A stretch of 64,000 nucleotides of DNA from Campylorhamphus procurvoides (Eukaryota; Chordata; Aves; Passeriformes; Dendrocolaptidae), in contig WBMV01004987.1 of assembly GCA_013396655.1 (NCBI GenBank), positions 248,376-312,375 of the forward strand, given 5' to 3'. Below the pieces are notes generated by a model. The model made no database searches. It was not told the DNA's origin and worked only from the letters and a program-made list of their open reading frames with translations. A program made the translations under genes and the position numbers. Positions 51,636-64,000 of the stretch are shown here, in pieces (the first letter of the stretch is position 1; each line of letters starts with the position of its first letter).

Positions 51636-54600
51636 CTTAGAAGCAGAAACAATCTCTTTTTTGGCAACTATCATTGAATCATAGTATTGGGACTTGTTAT
51701 TATTTATGGAAGCAAGTAATAGATTCCAGCTAGATGTTATTTATTTCGTTTGTTTGAAATGTCTGTATCATACAAAGGGCTACCTTTGTTAACAAAAAAA
51801 AAGACCATTCCAAAGGTCTGTCTATGCTGAGAAGGTTCTGATATGAGTTTTCTCCTCAGCAAATCCAAACAAAACTTGGGAAGTAGGGCATTTTCACTCT
51901 CTTGCTTCAGCTCAAAATTCTGAAAAGATTGGGTTTTTTGCCTTCTTATTAGCTTGAGTAGATTAAAATAGAACTGCTCCTGAATTTAACTCTTTGTCCA
52001 ACTGTATTATCTATGCCTCATGTATTAGAGTGGGCATGGTTTCCTGATTTCAATTCTAATACAAAGAACGTATGCAAATGGTTTTATCAGTTTAATAAAC
52101 TGACGCAAAATCAAGATTATCATTCTGTAGTGCATGGAGAGACTTCAGATATGTAGCCATTGAGAGCTGATATGTGGATGCTGAAGGAAGGAATCATTGC
52201 CATCATGAGTAAGCAAGTACAGGACTAATCCCTTGTCAATTAGAGGGCACAAAGGTGAGGTCTGGTTTCGTATCCAGTAAGAAAATGACATTCTCATTGT
52301 TCTCCCTCCCTGCTTGTCATGCTCAGATGTAACGACTTTCCTACTGTGAATAAGGTCCCTGAATCCAATCAAAGTGTATCAGCAATTGAAACATGTATAT
52401 TTTAGTTATTTGGACACTTGGGAACACTTACTGCAATGCTCAAAACAGTTTCTGCAGTCTCACTGTCCATTGGAAAGTGTTTCCAGGGTAACATATACTT
52501 TTAAACTGAATTGCTAGGTCAAAAGAGTTAGGGAATTGCTCTTTAAACAGCAAACTAAAAAAAGTTAATGGTGAAGGAAATATGGCACTTTGAAAACATG
52601 AAAATAAACATCCTGCAGACTCTGGATATGAAATTGTTGAGAGCAGTTTATGAAAGCAGCTTTGTCACTGAAGAAGTAAAGCCTAATAATTTTTAATAGG
52701 CCTATAAATCTCTCTTATGAAATGCAGCTACTGTAAACACTTCTTCCATATTTTTCCAAGCATTTATGCAGTGTTGTTAAGTGTTGTTAAAGAGACACGA
52801 TTACCAGAGCTAACTCTTGCCCTCTGAAGGAGCTGCCAGCTTATGGGGTGATGTCTGCAGAGTGTGAGTGGACAGGGCAGGAGAAGAGTGAACTCCCAAA
52901 TGGAACTGAAATATGGATATTTTAGTGAAAACTATAGGTAATTGTGCAGTTATATGTGCTAGTTTGTGACTCCATCTGCGAGGACAGAGGGGACAGATGT
53001 GCCATCAGATCTCTGCTGATTTCTGGAGGGATTCTGAAACCAGTGGCTCTCTGAGCAGACCCAGCCCCTACCTCCTAAAATGTTTAATGAAGCCACATAA
53101 TGAAGAAGAGAGCTACACACACAAACAAGAGTGTTCTTTTTCCTCCAGCTGTCCCCCCAAATAGGAGGTGGTTGTTGCTGGAAAATGACCATGTCTGTGC
53201 TAGCACTGGCCCTCAGGGATGCACAAGTGCTGGGCTGGAGGGCTGCGCTGAGCCCTGGGAAGACCCACAACATCCTCCCTGTGCAAGGGTGGAGGACAGA
53301 GACCCATGATGTGGTGCTTGGCAACTGCTCTGACTGCGGGTCACAGGTGGTGCAGTTGCTGTAACAACGAGATTTAGTAGGAGATGCAAATCTGGACAAT
53401 GGATTAAATAGATTGGTAAACCCAGGCTGTTTTGTTTATAGATAACCTGATCCTGAGAAAGAATCTGATTGAATTAGTCTAGGGGTGCAGCACAACAGTA
53501 ACATTCCTTCCACCCATTCCCCTGCTGCTTAGCATGAGTGCAGCTGAGTCTTGCAGGAATGCCTGCTGAGCCTGTTGCTAAACACAAGGCTAAGTGAAGA
53601 ATCTATTCTTTCTTTTCTCAGAGATCAAATAGCTCTCATGTTTTGGGAACTGGGAATTCCTAATTTCTGTTGGGAACTAGGATTGGATACTATAGTGCTG
53701 CTGCTCCTTGTTTTGTACTGTCCTGTTGGTCTGTCTTTGCCTGAACACAGGATTCTGGTATTTAGTAGATGTGGTACCTTTCTTGTGATGCTGTTCTTAT
53801 GTGGTGTGGAGTGAGTGATGTGAAAAGAGGATTTCTAGGGAAATACCATGGAACTGCAAGCACAGCTACTTGTGAGTCCATGTCCTACTGAAATGGTCTG
53901 AGAAAGTCCACATGGCTGTTCCTCATGCATATTGTGGCTACATCCAGCCCTGCCTTAAACAAATTCCCACTTTAACCCATGCTGAAGTATTCCTGTGTAA
54001 CAGGACTTGAGTTTCAGGAGTCTCTGGAATGAAGTATATAACAGATGTGCAGCAGAGAGTGATGTACCAGGGTACTGCCTCATACCTTTCGGGGGCATTC
54101 TGGGTCCAGAACAAAATTCTCGACTTCCTTATAGTGAGGAAATTTACATCCTAATTCTCTACTATGATTCCCCTTTCAGGTTTAGATTGGTGGATGTAAT
54201 AATCTTGATTCACTAAAGCCATGAATTACATAAAATATGACAGCCCTCAGCCCTTGCAGGATGCATTGTCTCCCAGGGGTGCATGTTCTGAATATTTTCA
54301 GGTAATGATCAAATGGATATACCTGTCATAAGTGAGTCACTTTTTTAATGCCTGCAGAAGGAGTTAGTTCATGTTTCAGTGCCTGCATTACTCTGGTGCT
54401 ATTTATATTTCAAGGTCTTGGAGTTGTGTAGAAAACAAGGAACAGGGCAGTTTAAAGAATTAATTTCTAGTTTGGAATTTTCTCTTTTTAAAAAATACGT
54501 AAAAATGGTAAATCAGGCCTGAGTGCAAATCCTATACCCTGGAATTATTTTTATTGCATTTTAAATGTGATACTAGGAGAAAATAATTTCCTCAAGATGC

Positions 54601-56184
54601 CATATTGCTTTGTACAAAGCATCCATGAAGGAGTCATTTCAGCCATCATTCAAATAGAGCTGCCCCTCATGGGAAGCACAAAAGCAAACCAGAAAATTTG
54701 CCCACTCATATAAGGTGGTTTGAGACAGGTTTGAGAGAATAGCATTAAGCAGGGATAGACATCTGGAGTTGCACACTGTGGTACTGCCTTGGAAAATGTG
54801 CTTGATGGAAGTGCAAGGCCTTGGCACCCTTCTGTGGATGAGAGTCTCACTGAAGGTCCTCGACTTCGGGCTGAATTTCACTCTCTGTCTTGGGGGCTTA
54901 GCAGTGCCTGGATCTGTTTCTAGAAGAGAATAACCATTTTTATAATGCTGGTTTGAAAGAGAGTCTGAACTGAGGACTAAGAGGATCTATCACTTTCAGA
55001 GTATCAGTAAACAATCTCATGATTTGCATTAAGATAAAGTTGTAGAGTCGCACTGTGTGTGGCTTTCTGGTAGAGTGGCTGCCAAACCAGTTAATCAGAT
55101 CCACTGGATGAGACCCAGCTGTGAAAGGTGAAGATTTGCTCTATTTTTCCTAAATGCGCTTTAGGCTTTTCTTGCCAGACACATTTTGGAGAGAGAGCTG
55201 TGAATTGATGGTGATGGTGGTGATGTGTATGAACTCTGCAGACCCACACCGGGGAAAAATGACATCAGCTGTACAAACATGTTTTATGTGCTTTCCAACC
55301 AACACCTAATGCTGCTTTTGGAACGGAACACAAGTAATGCAGGGCAGGCCCTGGGTGTCTTAAATGTTAACAGATTGTTTTTCAGACAATAAATGATCCA
55401 CGGTGAAGCCTGGGTAAACATATAAAAGTAACAAACTATTTAAGCTGTTTTTTCTTGGTGAAAAATATACTGAGTCCAGGTTTTTATACGTATATATATT
55501 TATAACTTTGTAATGAAATTAGTCCACTCTAATGGTCTCTACATTCTGACATGTTGCAGCAATTTGGAACAAGTGATGTAAATAATATTAATTTTGCAAG
55601 CAGGAGTGAAACTCTGGCCCTATCCTGAGGCAATGACATTTTTTCACCCAAGAGCTTTGTATTTTCTGAAGGCTGCATTGCTGATACTTAGAATTAAATA
55701 CTGCAACTTGAACTGCAGTTTTTAAAGATTTATCCTACATGGTGTTTAGAATCATAAATCTATAAAAGCATTGTATAATGAAGTGCAGCTTAGCAAAAAG
55801 AATGAAGCTCTAAATGATGCAAAAATTTAAAAAGTAAAAAAAACCTGAAGTCTTCAATTCTCTTCAAAACACATTTAATCTTCCACATTTTTTGTTAGTC
55901 ACTCAACTCTGCTTAACCCGGTGCCAAGATTATTTCTCTGTTATTTAGAGTGTGAATTTTATATTAAGCTCCGTTATTCTCTGTTGTACTTTGGGTTGGC
56001 CCTGGGGGTACAGTGAAAGCATTGCATCTGTCTGGTGAAAAACGAGCTGCATCTGCATTTGATTTGCCAAGACACGTGCTTTCGTAAATCAAATAAACAT
56101 GGTTTCTGATGCAAAGGCAAAGGAATCTCAACCCAGGCGTAGAAAAAGATTCTGAATCAAGTGGGAAATGATTCCTTGGTTGAG
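51636..56184. other. Unique non-coding sequence
   Basis: No recognised gene or repeat. A 10-base tandem duplication (gtgttgttaa) occurs near 52771-52790. AT-rich sequence with several TAAT sites at 55380-55800 could be another conserved element. Confidence 0.5.
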
Positions 56185-56520
56185 TTTTGTGGCGGAGCGG
56201 CGCTCCTGCGGATGCAGGCAGGGGGAGCCTGAGCATCGCAGCCCGAGCATCGCTCCTCTCCCAGCGGCACTGGCGGATCGAGGGGCCGCCTGTGGTACCT
56301 GACCGGCACACAGGCACTGACAGGTGCGGCTGTGACCCCGTCCCTCCGGCTGTCACTGTTTGTGCGGCCCTTAAAGCTGTGAGGAGTGTCAAAAAGGAGG
56401 CAGTCCCTGAAGCGGCCCGGGGGGCAGCGGGATGTGGCACCGGGGTGTGCCCGAGGGCTGCTCCAGCTCCGCCCGGGGTGGGCATGGGCACCCAGCCCGG
56501 CTGCTGAAGCTGCAGCGCCG
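56185..56520. promoter_or_regulatory. CpG-rich block (small CpG island candidate)
   Basis: By hand I count about 26 CpGs in roughly 335 bases of strongly GC-rich DNA, bounded by AT-rich sequence on both sides. Examples are 'gtggcggagcggcgctcc' and 'gaagcggcccggggggca'. It is a candidate promoter or enhancer. No TATA box, initiator or convincing first exon is visible, so direction is open. A 248-codon reverse frame spans it, but also runs through an antisense CR1 tail, so I do not call it a gene. Confidence 0.4.
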
Positions 56521-56580
56521 TGTGAGTGTTTGATAAAATGTAGTTATGCATCAGAATACCTGCTTTTCCCCTTAAAACAG

Positions 56581-56640
56581 GGCCAGGAGTTGGACTCGAT
56601 GATCCTTGGGGGTCCCTTCCAGCTCGGCACATTTTGTGAT
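56581..56640 (+). mobile_element. CR1: CR1 LINE 3' end
   Basis: The sequence 'ggccaggagttggactcga' followed by 'tgatccttgggggtccctt' and 'ccagctcggcacattttgt' is a clear avian CR1 3' terminal block, of the same subtype as the end of the copy at 17132. Only the last 60 bases are present, directly after the CpG-rich block. Confidence 0.9.
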
Positions 56641-59600
56641 AACTGTGCTGTTTTATAACATCACCCAGCCACACATCTCCCACTTTGAGCCCCAAGACAG
56701 GACCCATCACGTTTCAAACGAGTGTATTTGGGGTGTATGCTTTGAGTGTGGGGCTCGCTCTGGATTTCATTCTGCCAGTGTGTGTTTGTAAGAGAACCAG
56801 TAAGTGCAAACCAGGGCAGCTGGGTGAGCTGGAGGCAGAGACAGAGCAGGTGTGGGGAGCATGAGCCCAGGAAAGGGATACTTGGGTGAGGAACTGTAGG
56901 AGTGCCAGGGGCTTCAGAGGTGGGGACAGCCATCTATTGCCTCCACAGCTAAACAGTAGTTAATTATGGATGTATATTTGGCAACATCACAGTTCCTCTT
57001 CCAAATGGAAGCAATCTCTGAATTTCTTTTTCCCCAGTGGCCCAAAAGGCATAATGCAAGCAAAATGTCTTTGAGGCACTTTGGCTAAGATACCGATTGC
57101 CAGGCTTCTTTATTATAATAATTTATGCTGCAATGTAATTCCTAAAGTAGCGGTAATAATAATTCAGATGGTGACAGACTTTTAATTAAAATCACTATAG
57201 AGGACTTCAGCTTTTAGCAGCTTCACTCTTCCTATTATCAATACATATCGAGTGCAACAGTTTGGTAAAATGGAGTTTCAGCAGCCTGGTGGCAGCTCTG
57301 AGAGCTGAGCACACCCTGCATCTCTCCAGGCACAGAGCTACCTAGGGGGGAACAGTGAGGGTTTAACCTTGGCTTTACTGATTTAAAGGGCATTTGCAAA
57401 GTATGGGAACAGCTAAATAACCAAGAGAAAATACAGTAAGGAATGGTGTGATCTACCCCCTGGAAGATTTTCTAGACCAGCACCAAAATAATGAAGGAAT
57501 ATTGAGCAGAAGGGGAAACTGGCAAGTGTGAAAAACTTGAAGAGGGACTGCAGTTGGCTCTTGGCCAAAGTCATAATAAGTAACCACCACAGTTCAGCTT
57601 TAGAGTTCCTTCTGGAAGGGGTGAAACCCCTCACTTAATTGGCAGCAGTGTCTCACTTGGAGGGTGGATAGAACACAAACATGAGTCCCCAAATGGCTGC
57701 CCACCCCTTCCTACTGCAGAGCATTTCATTGCTTTTAGTGATAAAAAGGATGGAATGGATGATTAGCTTGACTCCCATGACAATGCCTGTTTGCCCTGTG
57801 TAATCAGGAATTGAAGCAGTTGTGAGCAGTTTCAGTCCACTGATGTAACAAGTTCCTTGTGATTTATTTTAGTCTGAAATTCATTTCAGACAAAAGTAGA
57901 CTGATAAGCAGATGATGATAAATAATTGAGTTAATCCAAGAAAGCTCCAGGGCTGCATCTATCACGGTAGGTGTAAAAACAAATGCATGCAAATTCCTTC
58001 CTATATCAGGGTGGATTATGTAATTATTTCAACCTTCTGAGGCATCCGCTTGCTTAGGTCTTAGGTGGGATTTCTTATTGAGGGAAAGAGTCACTTTCAT
58101 TAACTTCTTAGACTGAGACTTGAAGAAATGTAGCACAAAGTGTGTTATATAAAAATATACACCATTAGTTGTAGGAACCACTGTTTAAACTGATGGAAAT
58201 ACTGAATAAGAGAGATGTTTTCTCAAGCATGTAAAAATATAGACTTTGTTATAATCCAAGTGTGCACATTAACTTAGATGAAAGATGCACAGTGCAGCCT
58301 TGTCTTCAATTCATTATAATGATATTCTCATATTAAAAGAAAAAAAGAAAGCTTATTTGCTGTTTCCTAGGTGAGTCAACCAAGGTAAAAATAAAAGTTA
58401 AACAAATTGAGAGGGAAGGATCTTTTCATCCCTGTATTTTCCCTTTTTTAGGAAGAGTTTCAATATACACTTTTAACAGAAAATTTGAAGAGCAGAATCT
58501 CTTCTGGTGTTAGAGATCCATTAGAGGCACGTTTGAGGTCTTCTCCAAAGAGGAAGAAATTTGTTCATTGCTCTGGGCACATGTTGTTCATTAATTATAG
58601 CAAAGAGAACAGGAAGGTGTAAATAAAGTTCCTTAGTCTTCAAAGACACCAGGAGGATTTTTCTCTCTCTCTCCCCTGTGCGAGTCCACATTTATAGATG
58701 TGATTTAAGTTCTCCTGGGATTTAGGAAAAAACCACATGCTAAAGTACCCTTTTCCTGTGAAATGAGAATCCAAGTTTCTCCCAAACCTCTACTGCAGTA
58801 ACTAAGAATAGGATGGTACTGTATGCAGTTCAGATTCGAATATCTTTACACCTTTTGAGGTACTCAATGTGTTTTCCTGATAGCTGTGTTACACAAGAGA
58901 AGTAAGTCTAGATGTGTAAGGCTTTTTTTTTCTTTGTAATTTAGGCGGCTGTGAAGTGTTTTGAGGTAACTTCTAGCTCACTGATATGCAAACAGGCAAA
59001 TTCTTTCTCAAGCTGACATCAGAACCAACAGTAGATGAAAAACGTTTAATGAAAAAACTCATAGGTAAAGCCATTAAAAATGCAACAAAGTGGTCAGTGT
59101 CTGGCAAAGTTAAAGGGTAGATAATAACATTCATATGCTAATGCAAAGCTGTTTACTTGAGGGAAATACAAACCTATCAAATTGTCTGAAGTTGCCATTA
59201 AAGTTCATGAATTCTTTTCGGAGATGAGAGACATTCCTATTTGAATGCAGATAAATATTCATGGCAGGACTTCATCTGGGAGGAGGAATTTGCTATTAAT
59301 AACATTATATCTGTCCAAGATACAACAGGCTGATGGTGGCACGTTGTGATGAAGGTGGTTTGCACTGTGTGAAAAAGTGAACAGCCACAGCTGTCTTTAA
59401 AGTCTCTGTACAGCATCACCTAAACAAACAGCTGTCTCTTGGGGGAGGTTGTGTTTTGTTTGGGGTTTTATTTGTTTTGTTGCCGGTTGTTTTGTTTTGT
59501 TTCCTTGTTTTTAAATAAAATCATGGGTGTTGTTTTGCCTCTTTGGAGGCTAAGCCTAGAGTGGATTTCATCTCAGTGTCTTGGAGGAAAATGAAAGTTT

Positions 59601-61589
59601 TTACTAAACAGATGCATTTGTCTAATACTTCAAGGTTTATAGGAAAAAATAAAACTGCATTGAAAGCTTTTGTCTGGATCAAGTCAATGATATCTCATGT
59701 GAGAGGAGTAGCAAGAAAAAGGGAACACATGAACATGTGAATCTGGTAGAGAGAAATTCTGCTTGGCTTGTCTTAATTTTTAGTATTTATTTAATATATG
59801 GGTTTTTTACATTGTGTTTTTTAAAAGGAATATCTCTTATAAATCTGATCAGACTTTTTATGTACAAAGTACCTGTATAGCTGTTTAAATGTAGACTTGA
59901 TAGCACTTCTCGATATTGCTTTTAGTGAGGGGATTTGGTGGACAATCAAGCCAGTGCAACCTGCTTTTCCTTTTCCTGCTTTCATTTTTATTACTGGTTT
60001 TCATGAGTTTATAGGATTGTGTAACAAGTTTCTGGTCTCTAAGACGGTGAAATATCTAAGAAATAGGTAACAAACTCAAAAACTTTAAAGGACATTGGTT
60101 GATATACAGAGTGGTTGCCTAAGCTAGTTTTTTAGGGAAAACTCGCCCTGTGCAACATGTAAACCAGGGCTAAGTGCTGTAAGAACTGCCAGACCCTTAG
60201 GTCATGACAGATCCTTGTTAATAAGGAATCAATTAGTGGGTGTTCGAGTGAATTAGTATCAAAATTAATCTTATTCAGCAGTTTTACAGGTAATCATTAA
60301 GTAAATAAAAGTTGCCAATAATAAAATTTGCATTTGGCCCAAGATGGAGATGGGTATTGAGGACACAGAATGTTGCTCACTGCTCAGGCTTTAGCACAGT
60401 CAAATTCAAAAGGACAATCTCAGGAAGAAGCACACAGTTTGATGGACTTACATTTATTCCTCACATCCAAAGATTTTGTTGCTCTGAGGGTTTCTAATCA
60501 AATCCTGGGGAAATCCAAGAAGTGTCTTCTTTTCTTTCTTAGGAGTGATCTAACCCCAAGTTTTTATCTTAAATACACCATTACTAGGCTACTACTGCAC
60601 CTGTATTATTTCCAAAGAATTGAAAAGAACTAAAAACATATCTGTTGCAGTGGCAGATGAAAAATGCCTAATGGCTAAAACAAGACTGATTTCATCTGCT
60701 CAGATATAGGAAAAAAGCTGCATTACTACTCTTGTAGTTGAATATTGTGCACAGATTTCACTGGATTCTCTCCAGACTTTCTGATGAGCAACTATACCAT
60801 AGGGCCAAATGCTGGGGTTGTATTCTCAAAGGAGCAGCACCCCAGAATTCACATTTGATGGTTCTGTAACAAATCTACTAACTTTTAGCAGCCAGTGTGT
60901 TAACTGTTTTATCTCATTCAGAGCCAAAACACTGAGGGGATGTTACAGATGGTGATGTGCATGTTTTTGGAAAGATGATGAACGCCTCCAACCCTAGCTA
61001 CAAATGGCTAATTAATTAAATATTGTGCAGTGAGTTCTTGATTGTGTGATACACTGGAAATTTACAGAATTAGCTTTGCTGGCTATTTCTATCCAAGAAA
61101 TAATAGTTTTTAAACACACTATTTAATACCAGAGGAAATTTAGCTCTACCTACAGAACAACCACAGAACCTGTGCAGGACGTGAGTTGAACCCCTAGTAG
61201 CAGTTAAATACTGAGGAGTAATTGTGTTGGGGGTACCATCTGCCTGTGGAAAATTCTGAAACTCCCTCCAAAGGTGAATATCTTGGTGGGTCTGTGCATG
61301 TGGTTGCAAACTGCCAACCCCTGTGCTTTGGTCAGGCAGGCTCTGCACCAGGTCAGATCAATCTGCAGGGGGTAACTAGTGGTGAAAAAGGGATGACTGT
61401 TCTTTGGCAGGTGAAGTATCTAAAGAGAAGAGGCAAAGGTCAGAGGAATAATTTTAAAAGTACCTTGCTTAGCAATATATATGTTTTTTAAAAAAATAAA
61501 AATCGATATAACCAAATCATCAGCCTGAGCCTCAGGCCATAAGGTTAGAGCACAAACTGTCAATATTTACTGCTGCTAATGGAAATGCA
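56641..61589. other. Unique non-coding sequence
   Basis: No recognised gene. AT-rich TAAT-bearing parts at 57040-57210 and 58970-59110 could be conserved regulatory elements. A short (TC)n run lies at 58662-58673. Confidence 0.5.
59440..59515. repeat. GTTTT-rich low-complexity stretch
   Basis: Imperfect GTTTT and GTTT units, such as 'gttttgttttgtttcc', over about 75 bases. Low complexity by inspection. Confidence 0.65.
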
Positions 61590-62020
61590 GATTGGAGCAA
61601 CGAAGCTGAGGATGCACAGGCAAGACAAGTGCTGTGAGGAGCAGCTGAGGGAGCTGGGGTTGTTGAGCCTGGAGAGGAGGAGGCTCAGGGGAGACCTCCT
61701 CACCCTCTGCAACTCCCTGAGAGGAGGTCGTAGCCAGGTGGGGGTCGGGCTGTTCTTCCAGTGATGGGGCGAGAGGACAAAGTCCAAAGCTGTGCCAGAG
61801 CAGGTTTAGGTTGGACATGAGGAAGAAATTCTTCACAGAAAGGGTGATTGGGCACTGGAATGGGCTGCCCAGGGAGGTGGTGGGGTCACCGTCCCTGGAG
61901 GTGTTTAAGGCAAGACTGGATGTGGCACTCAGTGCTGTGGTCCAGTAGACAAGGTGGTGTTGGGTCATAGGTTGGACTGGATGGTCTCAGGGGTCTTTTC
62001 CAAGCCAGCTGATGCCATAG
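61590..62020 (+). mobile_element. CR1: CR1 LINE fragment with end of ORF2
   Basis: The largest retrotransposon piece in the window, about 430 bases. Translation shows the conserved C-terminal part of CR1 ORF2 (the reverse-transcriptase polyprotein): LSLERRRLRGDLLTL, then past a stop and frameshift near 61762, [24 protein letters not shown] and [15 protein letters not shown]. The 3' end reads 'ggttggactggatggtctc' and 'aggggtcttttccaa'. It belongs to a third CR1 subtype compared with those at 931 and 17132. It cannot be active: the 5' part is missing and the frame is broken. Confidence 0.93.
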
Positions 62021-62399
62021 GACCAATGAGAGTGACAGCAATGGAAGGAGGGGGTGGTGCATGGGCACAATGCTCGCCAAAATGGGTCTGGCAAACAGGA
62101 CTTGGTGTCATTGCCTTGTGAATACAGAAATCTGCACTGAGGAAATACCAGCTTTACCAGTAGCTTTTTTTTCTTGCTGAAACCATCCAGTTTTTAGATC
62201 CCTGTCAAGGCTAAAATAGCCTGGCAATAACAACACTGACTCAAGCAGTAACCAAAGACCCTGCTGCAAGCTCATGTGCACATCAGCCAGCTGGGTGTGT
62301 TCTGGTTAGCAATGGAGAACCTGCTGTCTGCAGCACTAGGGCTGCCTCGTTCCCACAAAGCACATTGGGTTTTCATGTATCATTACAGACACTGAGGGC

Positions 62400-62870
62400 T
62401 TGTTTGCATTTGCTGAAAGAATATTTTATTACTCTGGTTGCTTTTCATAATGAAAACAAATATTTTGAAGTGGTTAATTTACGAGGATAAATATTATTCA
62501 GCAGATTCCTAAACTCCCCAAAGTAAATAACACAGACATGGTAAAGGCCAGCTCTGTTATATTAATAATTGATGTTTGGCTTCCTCCTGGCTCTACTGTA
62601 ATCTATTCATCCTGCTTTGTAAAAGTGCAATTAGAGCTGAATTACAGTAATCAATAGAGCAGCAGCATTTAGAACCAAGGTACATAAACAGAGGGAAATT
62701 TTGCACATAGGAAGTTTTTTGAGGTATATTGCAAACATTACCTTAGTTGGATGGAATTTTAAATGATCACAAAGGAGATTAGATTTTAATTGATGTAGGC
62801 ATTTAGAGAGGTTCTCTTTTTAACCCAAATCAACTCCTAACAATTTGATTGAAATTATTTGCCTTCCATT
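62400..62870. promoter_or_regulatory. TAAT-rich AT block, candidate conserved element
   Basis: Contains closely spaced homeodomain-type sites ('attaataattgatgtttgg', 'gtgcaattagagctgaatt', 'cagtaatcaatagagc', 'gattttaattgatgtagg') in a segment with little simple repetition. This texture is typical of vertebrate conserved non-coding elements. Conservation is not shown here, so the call is inference. Confidence 0.3.
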
Positions 62871-64000
62871 TGTGCCTCCCAGTCAGCCCATATGCTCCTG
62901 ATGTGACTGATGCAGCTTTCCTGTGCTTGTCCACACATCTGCACCGTTTGTGGGGGTGTGATGGGAAGCAGGTCCTTCATTTGGAAGACTGAGTGGCAGA
63001 TGTGGGAGGCTGTAAAAATGAATAGTGTTAACAGACAACTTCAAGGGGAACAGAGGAAAACTCACATGTGCTACAGCCAAAGGAAATACAGAGGAGGGGC
63101 AGAAAATGTCCCCAAGATTCTGTAAGAAGGTTTTGGTTAATCACCCAAATGTATAAATTGATAGAGAAGTGTTGATGTGCCCTGACTTTGGTGCAATAGA
63201 GGAGGGAAAGCACTGTGTTTCAGGTAGTGAAAATAAAGGTATCAGCTCACTGAGAAGAGAGAGGCTGCTACAAGCCTGTGGCACTGTCCTGTAAAGCTCG
63301 TGGATGTGTTGCAGCTCACACTGGATTCTGGAGTATCTCTGTGACTTAGGTAGACTGTGTGGGTTTTTGTGCCCTTGGGACTAAGGGAGACTAGATGTGA
63401 GGTAAAACTGGATCGTGTTGTCCATCCTCTGTCTTTTCCTGCTTCCTTTCATGGTGATGTGTTAGTCTGCAATAGCCTTCACAGTGCCCAGGAAACCCTT
63501 TCTGGCCCTCGTGTCCTCTGCGGGGCTGGCAAAGCCCTGCCTGCTTTGTGTTTATTTCTGTGTTTCAGCCTTTGATTGGGGTGAATCAGGTGTAACAGTG
63601 AATGAAAGTTACAGTGTAATCTTCTTCTAAAATATAATTTACTCAAGATTAAGGACTCTGGAAGTGAGCGGAGACCTGACTCTGCTGTGGGACTTGCCAA
63701 AATCTGGCTTCTGTCCTCACTGGCAGCACAGGGCATGGGGCACATCTCCCTGCACAGGAGCTCTCCAGGGGCACAAGCTGCATGTAGGGAGTGAGGTGCA
63801 GGGGGTGGCAAGCTGGGTCCAGAGCTGGTGGGAGTCACTTGGAGACTGGCAAAGCAAATACTGAGGGATTATTATTACTAATAATCACCATTGTATTCTC
63901 CTTGTCTAGAGCATTGTGGTGTTTGAGGTGAAACTAAGTGCTTTTAGTAATTTAGGAAATATGTAATGGCTCAATAACATATTCCCTGTTGTGACTTTTG
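62871..64000. other. Unique non-coding sequence to window end
   Basis: No recognised gene or repeat. Parts 63250-63580 and 63660-63850 are GC-enriched, with overlapping frames of 66-119 codons on both strands and no family match I can name. Confidence 0.5.

Noticed and set aside
51670..51692. 'ttgaatcatagtattggga', resembling a reverse-strand CR1 tail
   Set aside because: Too short, and not followed by the reverse complement of the CR1 3' block.
55964..56710. Longest open frame in the window (248 codons, reverse strand)
   Set aside because: It overlaps a GC-rich, CpG-dense block where stops are rare and continues through the antisense of a CR1 3' end. Its peptide has no recognisable domain.

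Overview
This window looks like a stretch of bird nuclear genome with no gene I can identify. The evidence for a bird is the repeat content. There are at least six fragments of CR1 non-LTR retrotransposons, and three keep the characteristic avian CR1 3' end (a 'gatgatctt..ggtcccttccaac' type block running into a 'ttctatgatt' tail). Alu/L1-type mammalian repeats, insect-style repeats, and dense bacterial coding are all absent. Base composition is moderately AT-rich. Open frames are short, lie on both strands, and are what non-coding DNA would give.

Layout. Positions 1-6100 are mostly unique AT-rich sequence with one CR1 tail (931-1157) and two or three CTCF-like motifs (around 4488-4513 and 6104-6175). 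Positions 6170-17131 and 17438-30549 are unique non-coding sequence with simple repeats and one longer CR1 fragment (17132-17437). A short reverse-strand CR1 tail lies at 30550-30608 and a decayed forward-strand one at 33236-33303. From about 37260 to 39080 there are AT-rich blocks dense in homeodomain-type TAAT sites, including a perfect octamer ATGCAAAT. They run into a small CpG-rich block (39345-39730). A second CpG-rich block is at 56185-56520, just upstream of a CR1 tail (56581-56640). The largest CR1 fragment (61590-62020) keeps the end of the reverse-transcriptase ORF. It is followed by another TAAT-rich block (62400-62870).

Genes. I found no complete protein-coding gene, tRNA, rRNA, CRISPR array or bacterial-type element. 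A few open segments flanked by good splice-like signals are listed as candidate exons at low confidence: reverse strand 30197-30494, 39915-40071 and 51466-51635, and forward strand 36083-36268. None has a product I recognise. Consensus splice donors are not more frequent than chance would give, so these may be accidental. The most likely reading is a long intron or intergenic interval with scattered regulatory elements. I did not find a novel system here.
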